Below are positions 45,274 to 54,100 of a DNA stretch of 64,000 nucleotides, piece after piece (the stretch's first letter is position 1; every line of letters starts with the position of its first letter). The stretch is from Zunongwangia sp. HGR-M22. GTDB lineage: Bacteria; Bacteroidota; Bacteroidia; Flavobacteriales; Flavobacteriaceae. Below the pieces are notes generated by a model. The model was given only the letters and a program-made list of their open reading frames with translations. It ran no database searches and had not been told where the DNA came from. A program made the translations under genes and the position numbers. Location: NCBI RefSeq assembly GCF_027594425.1, contig NZ_CP115159.1, positions 1,849,001-1,913,000 of the forward strand, in the 5' to 3' direction.

Positions 45274-46188
45274 CTATGCTGCTAGTTTTTGATTATACAT
45301 ATCTATTTCAAATTCTTTAATGGTTCTGTTGCCTAAATAAGAATGTCTTCTTCTGGTATTGTACCAGGTTTCTATCCACTGAAAGATAGATAACTCTGCC
45401 TGTGATCTAAGCTTGTACTTATGCCAATATACCCACTCTACTTTTAGAGATTTAAAAAAGGATTCCGCCACGGCATTGTCCCAGCAGTTTCCTTTCCGAC
45501 TCATAGATTGTTTTACCAGGCCATTATAGCTTTTAAGTAGATTAGTAAATCTTTGGCTGGCATACTGAATACCTTGGTCTGAATGGAATATCAAAGGTTG
45601 TGTGAGTGTGGTATTTTTAATAGCCATCTGCCAAGCTTTTATAATAGTATCTTCGGTATTTAGGGTATCACTTAAAGACCATCCTATAACTTTTCTGTTA
45701 AATAGATCAATGATCACTGTTAGGTAACTCCAACCTTGTTTGGTTTGAACATAAGTAATATCGCTTACCCATACTTGATTAGCCCTAGCTACATTAAAGC
45801 ATTGGTTCAACAAGTTTGGAGCTGTGGGGTATTTATGATTACTATTAGTGGTCGTCTTAAACTTACGTTTCCTCTTTGCGTATAAATAGTTTGCCTTCAT
45901 TATGCGAGCTATCCGTGGCTTTGATACCTTAAAACCTAAAGCTTCCAGTTCCGCTTTTATTCTTGGGGATCCATAGCTTTGGTAACTATCTTCAAAAATA
46001 TCTTTGATTAATGAAGAGAGCTTCTGATTATCTTTCCAGAGGTTGCTGGGACCAGATTTCAACCAGTGGTAATAACCACTTTTACTTACTGCTAACATAG
46101 TGCACATCTTACGGGCAGGAAATTTCATACGATGCTGTTTTATGAACCTGTATTTTTCTTGTCGCTCGCGGAAATGCGAAGCATTCAC
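45274..46188 (-). CDS. IS3-family transposase OrfB (DDE integrase domain)
   Basis: N-terminal HTH_21 region YRFIKQHRMKFPARKMCTML, then the rve integrase core with the DDE triad: Asp in WVSDITYVQ, Asp in FHSDQGIQYAS and Glu in NAVAESFFKSLKVE. The frame opens at a GTG (46188). Relative to orfA it is in the -1 frame. A TAG in that frame lies between the orfA slippery site and this start, so OrfAB fusion is blocked and OrfB may be made on its own or not at all. 304 residues. Confidence 0.88.
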   Translation of the reverse strand: MNASHFRERQEKYRFIKQHRMKFPARKMCTMLAVSKSGYYHWLKSGPSNLWKDNQKLSSLIKDIFEDSYQSYGSPRIKAELEALGFKVSKPRIARIMKANYLYAKRKRKFKTTTNSNHKYPTAPNLLNQCFNVARANQVWVSDITYVQTKQGWSYLTVIIDLFNRKVIGWSLSDTLNTEDTIIKAWQMAIKNTTLTQPLIFHSDQGIQYASQRFTNLLKSYNGLVKQSMSRKGNCWDNAVAESFFKSLKVEWVYWHKYKLRSQAELSIFQWIETWYNTRRRHSYLGNRTIKEFEIDMYNQKLAA

Positions 46189-46220
46189 GAATACCTTAAT
46201 CTAAAATAATAAATAGTGAG

Positions 46221-46505
46221 CTAAAAGATGCCAATCGCCTTTTTTAAGATATCACGTTCTAATTCAGTCTCTTTAAGCTGTTTTCTTAAACGAGCTATCT
46301 CTTTTTGTTCATCAGTCATTTTAGGATTGCCACGGCCGGGAAAACTATTCTTGCCATAATTATTTTGCTCCTTACGCCACCGGTAAAGAACAGCAGGTAA
46401 TATATCTAAGTCTTCACAAACCTGTGCTACATTGCCTTTGGCATAACTTAGTTCTACTGCTTTTTGCTTAAACTCTAAGGTGTAATATTTGGCTTTACGT
46501 CTCAT
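46221..46505 (-). CDS. IS3-family transposase OrfA (helix-turn-helix)
   Basis: Starts MRRKAKYYTLEFKQKAVEL (ATG at 46505; a TTG at 46529 also lies in frame but is within or close to the terminal repeat). HTH_Tnp_1 domain followed by a leucine-zipper-like helix QKEIARLRKQLKETELERDILKKAIGIF. The C-terminal codons TTA AAA AAG contain the A-AAA-AAG slippery heptamer used by IS3 elements for -1 frameshifting. Confidence 0.85.
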   Translation of the reverse strand: MRRKAKYYTLEFKQKAVELSYAKGNVAQVCEDLDILPAVLYRWRKEQNNYGKNSFPGRGNPKMTDEQKEIARLRKQLKETELERDILKKAIGIF

Positions 46506-46617
46506 AATTGCTAAGTTAACAACTTGCAATAATATTCATTCAACTCTATGTCCAGTCTAATGTAGTAATTCCATCTTTAATACTAAGAGATTAAATTAAT
46601 ATAGTTATTTGAAGATT

Positions 46618-47148
46618 TCAGTCTATAGAATAACTGTAGTCAGCTTTTAATTTTAATTTATATTTTGAATGCAGCTGAACTTTTTCGTTAAATCCTTCGA
46701 TTTTACCTGATAACTTTTCAATGTTAGATTTTCTAGCTAATAATTCGAAGAAATATTTCCTTTTGCTACTATCTATTTTAGATGTAGGAAAATAATATAA
46801 AATAATTTTATCATTTATAATGTTATATTTTGATGGAAGAAGTCTATATGTATCTTTTCGATCTTCAAATGAAAGATACTCATCTGAAATACCAAATGTG
46901 TACATTATCTCGTCGTATTTTGCCTCACTATTGAAATAAAGTAAGGTAACATTTAAATATCCTCTTTCATTAAAATCGAATTCGGTATCATTTTCATTAT
47001 CTTTTATCTCTTTGATTATATCCATTACTCCTGTTAACAATATATCATTAAATTTTTCATCATTTAAAATTTCAGAATTTTCCTGACAAAAGATATTCAT
47101 ATTGAATGAAAATAGTATACAAGTAAAAATTAAAATGTAAATTCTCAT
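46618..47148 (-). CDS. Secreted protein of unknown function
   Basis: Signal peptide 1-21 (ending NIFCQ), then an acidic N-terminal half and a basic C-terminal half of 176 residues in total. No family recognised. It follows the split lipoprotein gene by 10 bases on the same strand and probably shares its transcript; an immunity or chaperone partner is one guess. AT-rich codon use is similar to the neighbouring accessory genes. Confidence 0.5.
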   Translation of the reverse strand: MRIYILIFTCILFSFNMNIFCQENSEILNDEKFNDILLTGVMDIIKEIKDNENDTEFDFNERGYLNVTLLYFNSEAKYDEIMYTFGISDEYLSFEDRKDTYRLLPSKYNIINDKIILYYFPTSKIDSSKRKYFFELLARKSNIEKLSGKIEGFNEKVQLHSKYKLKLKADYSYSID

Positions 47149-47158
47149 ATTTTCTGTT

Positions 47159-48046
47159 TTAATAATCTACGTCATCACAGGTACTATCTATAGATCCAGA
47201 ATATGTGGAGGTCGGATTCCTACTATATTTAGAATATTTCCCAACCTTATTGCAGCCTATGACGTAATAATTTAATAAATCATATGTATCAGCTAAAGCT
47301 ACATCATCTTCACTAATTGCCCCTCCAGTAACACCATCTGAGCCATCATTTAAACATTCTTGATGTGTGTGTATGAAACTATTGATTGGGATAAAATACC
47401 TACCCTGGCTAACAATTTGTCCCGAATATGTTCTATTTGGAGCCCCCTCACTCGTCGGATATTGATAATATGTCTGACCATTACTCTCTATCAAACCGGC
47501 CACCTCAGCACTAGTCGCATCACCTTCAGCTATAATTAAAACAGCTCCATCAGAAGTAATTACTCCTACAAACTCATTTCCACTTGTTACGCTGTTATTC
47601 CAAAGAGCTACTAACCCATCGCATTTATTATCATATTCCTCTGTTGGTTTTGGTCCAACGAAGGCCACTTCATCTTCAATTTCATGTAAGCAGCCGTGAA
47701 CAGTATCATAACAATCTTGATAATCACTTGATGACGAACCAGTTGATTGGTATGTTCCACCTCCGCCACCGCCACCTCCGAGGTCAGGATAATATCTTGT
47801 ATTACATACTTCTTCTGTAGTACTTCCTAAATATTGTGTATGAGTATATTCCGTGGAACCATCCATGTAAACTTTATACCAATCTTTATAATGATATGTT
47901 GTAATATACTGACAATCTTCTTCCATCCTTTTAGAGTTAGATGTTTGTTTTTGTAAGTTTATTAAATCATAATCAAATTTATCATCAAGTTCTTTATTTC
48001 CTGACTGATATTTGTTTGCAAAAACTATTTCAGCTTGCTTATTCAT
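47159..48046 (-). CDS. C-terminal part of a split lipoprotein, JAB/MPN-like motif
   Basis: Begins without a signal peptide at an internal Met. The same frame is open upstream to 48139 and reads FIARIFQENNSKTKFSFVNN, continuing the preceding lipoprotein one base out of frame. Residues about 95-108 are a glycine run and Ser-rich linker. The last 100 residues hold FIHTH...ISEDDVALADTYDLLNYYVIG, an HxH-S-D arrangement like JAB/MPN metallopeptidases or DUF4329. It belongs to a family of long Bacteroidota lipoproteins that carry this C-terminus. 295 residues in this fragment; together with the front part about 430. Confidence 0.55.
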   Translation of the reverse strand: MNKQAEIVFANKYQSGNKELDDKFDYDLINLQKQTSNSKRMEEDCQYITTYHYKDWYKVYMDGSTEYTHTQYLGSTTEEVCNTRYYPDLGGGGGGGGTYQSTGSSSSDYQDCYDTVHGCLHEIEDEVAFVGPKPTEEYDNKCDGLVALWNNSVTSGNEFVGVITSDGAVLIIAEGDATSAEVAGLIESNGQTYYQYPTSEGAPNRTYSGQIVSQGRYFIPINSFIHTHQECLNDGSDGVTGGAISEDDVALADTYDLLNYYVIGCNKVGKYSKYSRNPTSTYSGSIDSTCDDVDY

Positions 48047-48126
48047 TAAATGTACGTATCCAGAGAAATTTGAATTATTTACAAATGAAAATTTAGTTTT
48101 GGAATTATTTTCCTGAAATATTCTAG

Positions 48127-48459
48127 CTATAAAAATTTGGTATTTATTGGATTCTCATCAAGCAAAGCAATTAGTTTATAATTCTGGATGTAATTCCTAT
48201 TGTCTCCTCTCTTTTTCGAAGTATATAAATCGTATTCGATAATTTCAGATTCTAACAAATCAGAATAATAAATATCCGAGCCTTCGCCTATTGAGTGATT
48301 AGTAGGTATTACCTTTTCAAAATCTTTAGGTGAATAATAATTCAAAACCAAGTTTGCAGTTGATTCTTCCATTTCGATGCTTGAAATATCTTCATTCTGG
48401 CAGCTTATGAAGATAAATAAATAAAACAATGTAAAAATCTGATAGGTTAGTTTTTTCAT
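48127..48459 (-). CDS. N-terminal part of the split lipoprotein
   Basis: Signal peptide with lipobox FIFISC (Cys20). It is followed by QNEDISSIEMEESTANLVLNYYSPKDF and RNYIQNYKLIALLDENPINTKF, where the frame meets a TAG at 48129-48127. A single extra T in the T5 tract (48131-48135) would join it to the 47159-48046 gene. The alone-standing 110-residue product would lack its functional domain. Either a frameshift mutation, a programmed -1 frameshift or a sequencing error. Confidence 0.55.
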   Translation of the reverse strand: MKKLTYQIFTLFYLFIFISCQNEDISSIEMEESTANLVLNYYSPKDFEKVIPTNHSIGEGSDIYYSDLLESEIIEYDLYTSKKRGDNRNYIQNYKLIALLDENPINTKFL

Positions 48460-48536
48460 TTTAATATATATTTAAGTTAAACACTAAAGTTAAACTGCTG
48501 AATAATATTAAAATACAGGAAAAACACCCCTTTTTT

Positions 48537-49316
48537 TTAGAAATTATACTTTTCTTCTTTCAAATTATGAAATTTAGTTGGAATGGTTATTCGCTTATAA
48601 ATTTTCTGAAGATAAACCACAAAATGTAAATGAGGTTCGGAACTCCAACCAGTATTACCACTAAAACCGATAATTTGACCTGTTACAATTTTATCTCCTT
48701 CTTTCACTAAACTTCCTTTATGTCGAATGTGTAAATAATCAGCGTAAGTTCCATCATTATGCATTATCGTAATTAGGTTGTTAAAATTTTCACATTCAAT
48801 CTTTGCGCAGTTTCTATTAAATTTTTCTATCACTTTAATTACTATTCCTCCTCTTGCAGCAAATATTTCAGTGCCCAATGGCATTTTAAAGTCGATAGCG
48901 TATTTATTGTTTTCTGTAAAGTGTGAAAATGATCCTTTGTAGCCTTGTAAAATTTTATATTTTTTATCTTTAGAGTACGGCAGATTATAAACATAAAGAC
49001 TATCATATTCTTTGATATTAATATCTCCATACATATAGTCTACGTTGTAACTAAATCGAGATGGAATTCTTTTATTTTTTTTTTGAAGTTTTAAGATTTT
49101 CTGTCTTCGTTTTCTAGGTGAAAGTACAATAGTGTCCTTACCAGACTTTGTATAATTTGCAAAACTTACATCAACATACAAACTCACTGGGGTATAATTC
49201 ATATTATCAGCATATAAGATCATTTCATCACGTTGATTTTTCTCATGATAAACTTTAATATCCTGTGAACTGACTATCTCGGTAAATATTAGAATAATAA
49301 AACAAAATTTTTTCAT
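48537..49316 (-). CDS. Secreted M23-family (LytM) metallopeptidase
   Basis: Signal peptide 1-17, a 110-residue N-terminal beta domain, then the LytM zinc-peptidase fold from about residue 125. It reads SHFTENNKYAIDFKMPLGTEIFAARGG (zinc His and Asp), then DYLHIRHKGSLVKEGDKIVTGQIIGFSGNTGWSSEPHLHFVV with the catalytic HLH. Cleaves peptidoglycan cross-bridges or peptides in the family. 259 residues. First gene of a minus-strand cluster of exported proteins. Confidence 0.85.
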   Translation of the reverse strand: MKKFCFIILIFTEIVSSQDIKVYHEKNQRDEMILYADNMNYTPVSLYVDVSFANYTKSGKDTIVLSPRKRRQKILKLQKKNKRIPSRFSYNVDYMYGDINIKEYDSLYVYNLPYSKDKKYKILQGYKGSFSHFTENNKYAIDFKMPLGTEIFAARGGIVIKVIEKFNRNCAKIECENFNNLITIMHNDGTYADYLHIRHKGSLVKEGDKIVTGQIIGFSGNTGWSSEPHLHFVVYLQKIYKRITIPTKFHNLKEEKYNF

Positions 49317-49466
49317 CTACTACTGATTATTTGGCACTATAAATTAACCTAATCTAAAACACCACTATAAATACACTTCCTCTTATAACTACTAATTATA
49401 TGCTCTTATTCTAAATTATTAGTATAATATGAAAAAATGAAGAAATTCTAAACTTTAAAATCAAAT

Positions 49467-50666
49467 TTACAACTTCCCTCTCAACTTATCCATATCATTA
49501 GAAATTTTAGAATCGATCACGCGTGCATAAATTTGGGTCGTGGATAGTTTAGTATGCCCTAAAAGCTTGGAGACCGTTTCTATGGGCACACCATTAGCTA
49601 AGGTTACCGTTGTAGCAAAGGTATGACGAGCCGCATGAAAACTAAGCTGTTTATTGATCTTAACGGCTTTGGTAATCTCTCTCAAGTATTGATTTGTTTT
49701 TTGGTTGGAATACACCGGAAGCAAGATATCACTATTACTTACACGTGGATGCTCTTTGTATTTTTCTAAGATGCGTTCTGCTTCTTCCAGAAGTGGGATT
49801 CTAAGTAGTGTGTTTGTTTTCATTCGCCTTGTATAAATCCATTTTTTCCCATCAATACCAATTTGAATATGCTTTTTCTTTAATTCCAATACATCACCAT
49901 AAGGCAATCCGGTATAGCAGCAAAACACAAAAATATCACGGTTAATGCTAAGGGGAGCACGTTTGAACTTCTTTTCCTTGATCTTTTCTAATTCTGCTTT
50001 CGATAAATACACCATATCGACATGATGAAACCGAAGCTTAAACCTTTTGGTCGGGTTCTTTTCAATCCAATCCAGATCTTCAGCAAGTCGCATAAGCTTT
50101 TTAAAACGCTCCATGTGTTTCATGACGCCATTGTTGCTTAAGGATGGTAAATCACGCAGAAATCGCTCGAAACCTAGTGTAAATTGGTAATCGATCTGTT
50201 TGAGATAAATGTCCGAGATGTTTCGTTTTTCTTTCAGATAGTTTTTAAGATAAGTTTCTGTAGTCGTATAATTTTTTAATGTTCCATATTTTAAAACACC
50301 TTTCATTTTAGTGGAGTGGTAGTCCAGTAATTGGGTTAAGGTGTAATGTTTTTTATCAATGCCCAGGTATCGTGACTTAACCGCACTGGCAGTGATCACC
50401 TGTTCCTCTTTTTGCAAGCTGTCATAAGCCTTATATAAAAGTGCCTTGGTATCGTCTATCTTTTTATTGAGTTGTTGGCTTTCCATACTGCTACCATTTA
50501 GCTTGCAGGCTGATTGGTTCCAACGGCTTACTTCCAAGCTACGTTTTAAGCTCATTTCAATATAAATGCCGTTAACTGATATTCGGGCATAAAGGAGGGC
50601 TTCTTCCGGCTTGTTTTTTTTCTTGCGGATGAAAAAAGAAATCATAAATGTTTGAGTGGTACGCAT
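49467..50666 (-). CDS. Tyrosine recombinase/integrase, Bacteroidota type
   Basis: Arm-binding N-terminus, SAM-like core-binding domain (about residues 100-200) and catalytic domain. C-terminal motif FHAARHTFATT (His-x-x-Arg) and LGHTKLSTTQIYARV (His and nucleophile Tyr) are intact. The first catalytic Arg is replaced: TGLPYGDVLELKK where most recombinases have TGLR, as reported for IntDOT-like enzymes. The frame extends to a TTG at 50690, but ATG 50666 (MRTTQTFMISFFIRK) is the better start. It is not an integron IntI. It lies at the edge of the accessory region. Confidence 0.88.
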   Translation of the reverse strand: MRTTQTFMISFFIRKKKNKPEEALLYARISVNGIYIEMSLKRSLEVSRWNQSACKLNGSSMESQQLNKKIDDTKALLYKAYDSLQKEEQVITASAVKSRYLGIDKKHYTLTQLLDYHSTKMKGVLKYGTLKNYTTTETYLKNYLKEKRNISDIYLKQIDYQFTLGFERFLRDLPSLSNNGVMKHMERFKKLMRLAEDLDWIEKNPTKRFKLRFHHVDMVYLSKAELEKIKEKKFKRAPLSINRDIFVFCCYTGLPYGDVLELKKKHIQIGIDGKKWIYTRRMKTNTLLRIPLLEEAERILEKYKEHPRVSNSDILLPVYSNQKTNQYLREITKAVKINKQLSFHAARHTFATTVTLANGVPIETVSKLLGHTKLSTTQIYARVIDSKISNDMDKLRGKL

Positions 50667-50763
50667 CGTTTTGTTTTTTAAATGAAACAATAATTAAGGG
50701 TTGAAAGCCAAAACGATCAATATGTACTAAGGGTCATGGGGGCTAATCAAGATACAAAAAATA

Positions 50764-50813
50764 AACTCACGATTAACTCACGAAAATGACCAAAACTCAC
50801 GAATAACTCACAT
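50764..50813. repeat. Four ACTCAC iterons upstream of the integrase
   Basis: ACTCACGA at 50765, 50776 and 50795 and ACTCACAT at 50806. The spacing is 11, 19 and 11 bases, so two 19-base units repeat at a 30-base interval on the same face of the helix. They lie 100-150 bases upstream of the integrase start, where arm-type integrase sites or a regulator operator would be expected. Confidence 0.6.
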
Positions 50814-50849
50814 TATAGCTGGTGCAGTTTGGTTGAATTTAACGCATTA

Positions 50850-50888
50850 AAAAAGGGTAACTGCATGAAAACCATATAATTACCCTTA
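50850..50888 (-). terminator. Minus-strand terminator-like hairpin
   Basis: AAGGGTAA (50853-50860) and TTACCCTT (50880-50887) pair over 19 bases. On the minus strand the stem is followed by TTTTT. It lies 280 bases beyond the methyltransferase stop. Confidence 0.4.
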
Positions 50889-51169
50889 ATTAACCAAAAT
50901 TTGGTAGTTTAAAAAGTCGGGGTGGCAGGAAATCTAAACCACAATTTTTGGTAGGATTTACGCCACTTTATCGTCGAATTTCAGTAAGCATTCACCGAAT
51001 CATTCATTAATTACAAAAGAGCCTAAATAGCAACGAAATTTAAGTGTCTATTTAATCAAATATAATAAATTGCAACGTTTTAAACTATTGTGATCTGAGA
51101 TTTTCAAAAATAATTTGTATAAAAAATACCATATATCCTATTCACAAGCATTTCAGTTTTAAGGGAAGC

Positions 51170-54100
51170 TTACACGTTAGATTCTTCAATATTATCTATT
51201 TCTTTATCTGTAAGTTTATATATTTTGTAAATGATATTATCAATTTGACTTATCAATGAATCATTTACATTTTTAATATTCGAATTTATCAAAGCATGTA
51301 CTAGTGCTACTAATTCTTTAGATTCTAGTAGTTCCTTAGCAAGAGGCAATTTAAGGACGTGAATTATTTTAGTTTCCACAAATGTATTTCCTAATGATGG
51401 TGCGATTACTTTCCTAATATAATAATTGGCAAATTTTGAGTTCAATAAACCAAGGACAGGAATTAAATTATCAAAACTATTAAAGTTATAATCCTTAAAT
51501 TGAATTGAAAAAAAATTATTTGAAGCGTAGTTTGTATTATCAATAAATGCTTTGAACGGATTACCTGTTCTAGTCAAATATATTTTTGGCTGGTTAAAAA
51601 TACGTTCATCTCTTAATGAAGCATACTCATTTTTACTTTTATCAATAATCTCTTTACGATAATCTACATACCAACCAAATCTTTTTGAAATATAATTTTC
51701 AATTTGATCACCATTTCGTCCTCCAAGAAACATTGGTTTTTCTTTACCTGTGATTTGTTCTTTAATAAAAAGTTTCTCTCTTATATTACCTGAGTGTATA
51801 CCTTCATGACATTGTAGGTAATCGTCCAAAATATCAAGGCTTCTTAATTTGTTAAGAAGCCCAATGTCTATCGAATTTAAAAGAATATTGTATGTATTAT
51901 CATATTCTTTAAGGATAAAATTATCCTTGTCTGCAGACCATCTTTTTTCGGTCACTGAAGAATTTTGATAGAATCTTGTAGAAATATCTGTCTTTTCGGA
52001 ATCTTCAAGTTGATCTAAAAATAATGTACAAACATCATGTTCAACATCTGCAAATGGTCTAATATCGTCAGGTATTGCTGTGTTTTGATACCAAGATAAG
52101 TTGTAGAGGTGATTAGAACACAAATCTCTAGTTTTTGAAAAGTCTTTTACGAGAATACTATCTGGAAGAATTTGGGTAATTAAATAATTACAAATATTTA
52201 AAGATAATCCAATGAAATATGCGAAAGTGTTAGGTGTAGAGCTATCAATATTTTGGTATCTAACCTTTAAGAAAGCTTTTTGCTCTTTTGTCAAAGAAGC
52301 ACCCCAAGGTGGATTCCCGATTATAGTATCAAAACCTACAAAATCTCCATTATCATCTAAAACTTCTGGAAATTCAAAACGCCACTCAAATGCATCCTCA
52401 TAAATTTTATTCATCTCTATACTGTCGCGTTGAGATTCAAGTTTTTTTAAAGTTTTAGTAGCTTTTTCTAAATCTTTAAACATTTTTTTGGGGATTTTCT
52501 CACCCCATTGTTTTCGAGTATTGATTTCTGTAGCTAATTTATCTACTTTACCACGAGCTCTAGATAACTTTCCTTTAAACGGTGTATCAATATTGGTTTC
52601 AAAATCATTCTTGATGTCACTTATTAACCTTTCCATTTCTCGCTTTTGTTCTTTGCTTTGGGCATTGCGATATGTGTCAACTGCAATTTTATAACTATCA
52701 ATAGTCCACTTACTACTTTTTAGTGCCTTTTTAAGGTCAGCATCTAATTCAAACCTGCTTATTAGTGAATTACCACATTTAATATTTATGTCAATGTTAG
52801 GCAGAGTTTCTAGCTCACTTTCGTTTTTGTAATAAGCATTTTTCAGTAACTCAACCCAAAGTCGTAATCGACAAATTTTGACTGAATTTGGATTAATGTC
52901 TACTCCAAATAAGCAGTTTTCAATAATGGTTTGCTTTTCGTGGAAAAGTGCTTCTTGTATGCGTTGACTTTCTTTGGTATTGGGATTGTATTGAAAAAAA
53001 TCTCCATCTTCATCCGTTATCATAAGTTCATCATTAACAACTTCAAATTGGTATTCTTTTAGTCTTTTACCATCTCTATCTTGTAAAACTTTAAGATCGT
53101 TTTTAACAGCAATCATTTCATTAAGTGCAGAAACTAGAAAATGACCTGAACCAACTGCTGGGTCGCAAATTTTTAAACTATTAATAATGTTGTTAGCTTC
53201 TTGTCTATCTTCAATTTTATCGTAAAGCGAATCAATGTCTTTACAGTTCCAATCTTTAGTTTCGTTGAATTTTTGGATAACCGCTTTTCTTATGGTTTCA
53301 CGACACATATACATTGTGATAAAACCTGGTGTGAAAAACGAACCATCTTTATAACCATTTATTTTCTCGAAAATTAAACCAAGAACGGAAGCATTAATTA
53401 GGGTTTTATTGTCTTCTTGAATTTCTTCTTTTCCCTCACTACTAAAATCGTAAGCATTTAGAAATTCAAATAGATATTCAAGAGCATTTAAATTACCTGT
53501 TCGTTTTTTTCCACTCTCGTTTTTTAAAACGGTTGAAGAATAAATCGGAATTGTTTTATCATCTCGCAAATTGCTAATGAATAACGTTCTGTGTTCAATT
53601 CCTGTTGGTTCAAAAAGCGAACTATTTAAATAAGGGACTTTTGCAAAAAGCTCCATTACATCTTGGTTTCTTTCAGATTGTTGCTTCGCCAGAACTTGAA
53701 AGAAAAGACTGTTTAAATCATCATAATTTTTAATTTTATCAATACTTAAAAACTCATAGGTTTTGTCTCCTTTATGATAGGTTTTTAGTTGAGCTTCTAA
53801 AAGTTTAAGAAACAGAATTCGGTTAATCCAGGTTATACTCAATTCAAGCCCAACATTAAACAAACGCTCTTCTTGAGTTGTTCCAAAATGACTAGGATTA
53901 TCAAGTCTGTTTATTTTGTCTAAACTATCAAGTTGTATTATGGCGTTTTCAAGAAACGAACCTGTGTTTCTTTCGCCTTTTTTGTTTCTTTCAATTAGTT
54001 TTTTACTTCCATCTTTGGTTTCTGAAAGTCCAATAATATGCAGTAATTCTCCGTAAAATCTTTTGTCAAGACTATTACTGTCATTTGCAAAGGGTAGTTT

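Larger units (their letters stand above)
45254..46556 (-). mobile_element. IS3-family insertion sequence
   Basis: About 1.3 kb with the two-ORF IS3 layout on the minus strand. Imperfect terminal inverted repeats are visible: GGACTTTAAGTTGAGTGACT on the left from 45256, and GGACATAGAGTTGAATGAAT read inward from 46553 on the right. They share GGAC, AGTTGA and TGA. No target duplication could be fixed with confidence. The slippery A6G motif typical of IS3 is present at the end of orfA. Confidence 0.8.
50691..51169. other. Integrase upstream region, no gene
   Basis: About 480 bases without an ORF. It contains the four ACTCAC repeats at 50764-50813, a terminator-like hairpin at 50850-50888, and otherwise nothing recognisable. 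It separates the integrase from the methyltransferase gene. Confidence 0.6.

Noticed and set aside
49467-50666. Integron integrase IntI serving the attC-like sites
   Set aside because: The recombinase has the arm-binding and SAM-like architecture of Bacteroidota element integrases, and no IntI-specific insertion was seen.
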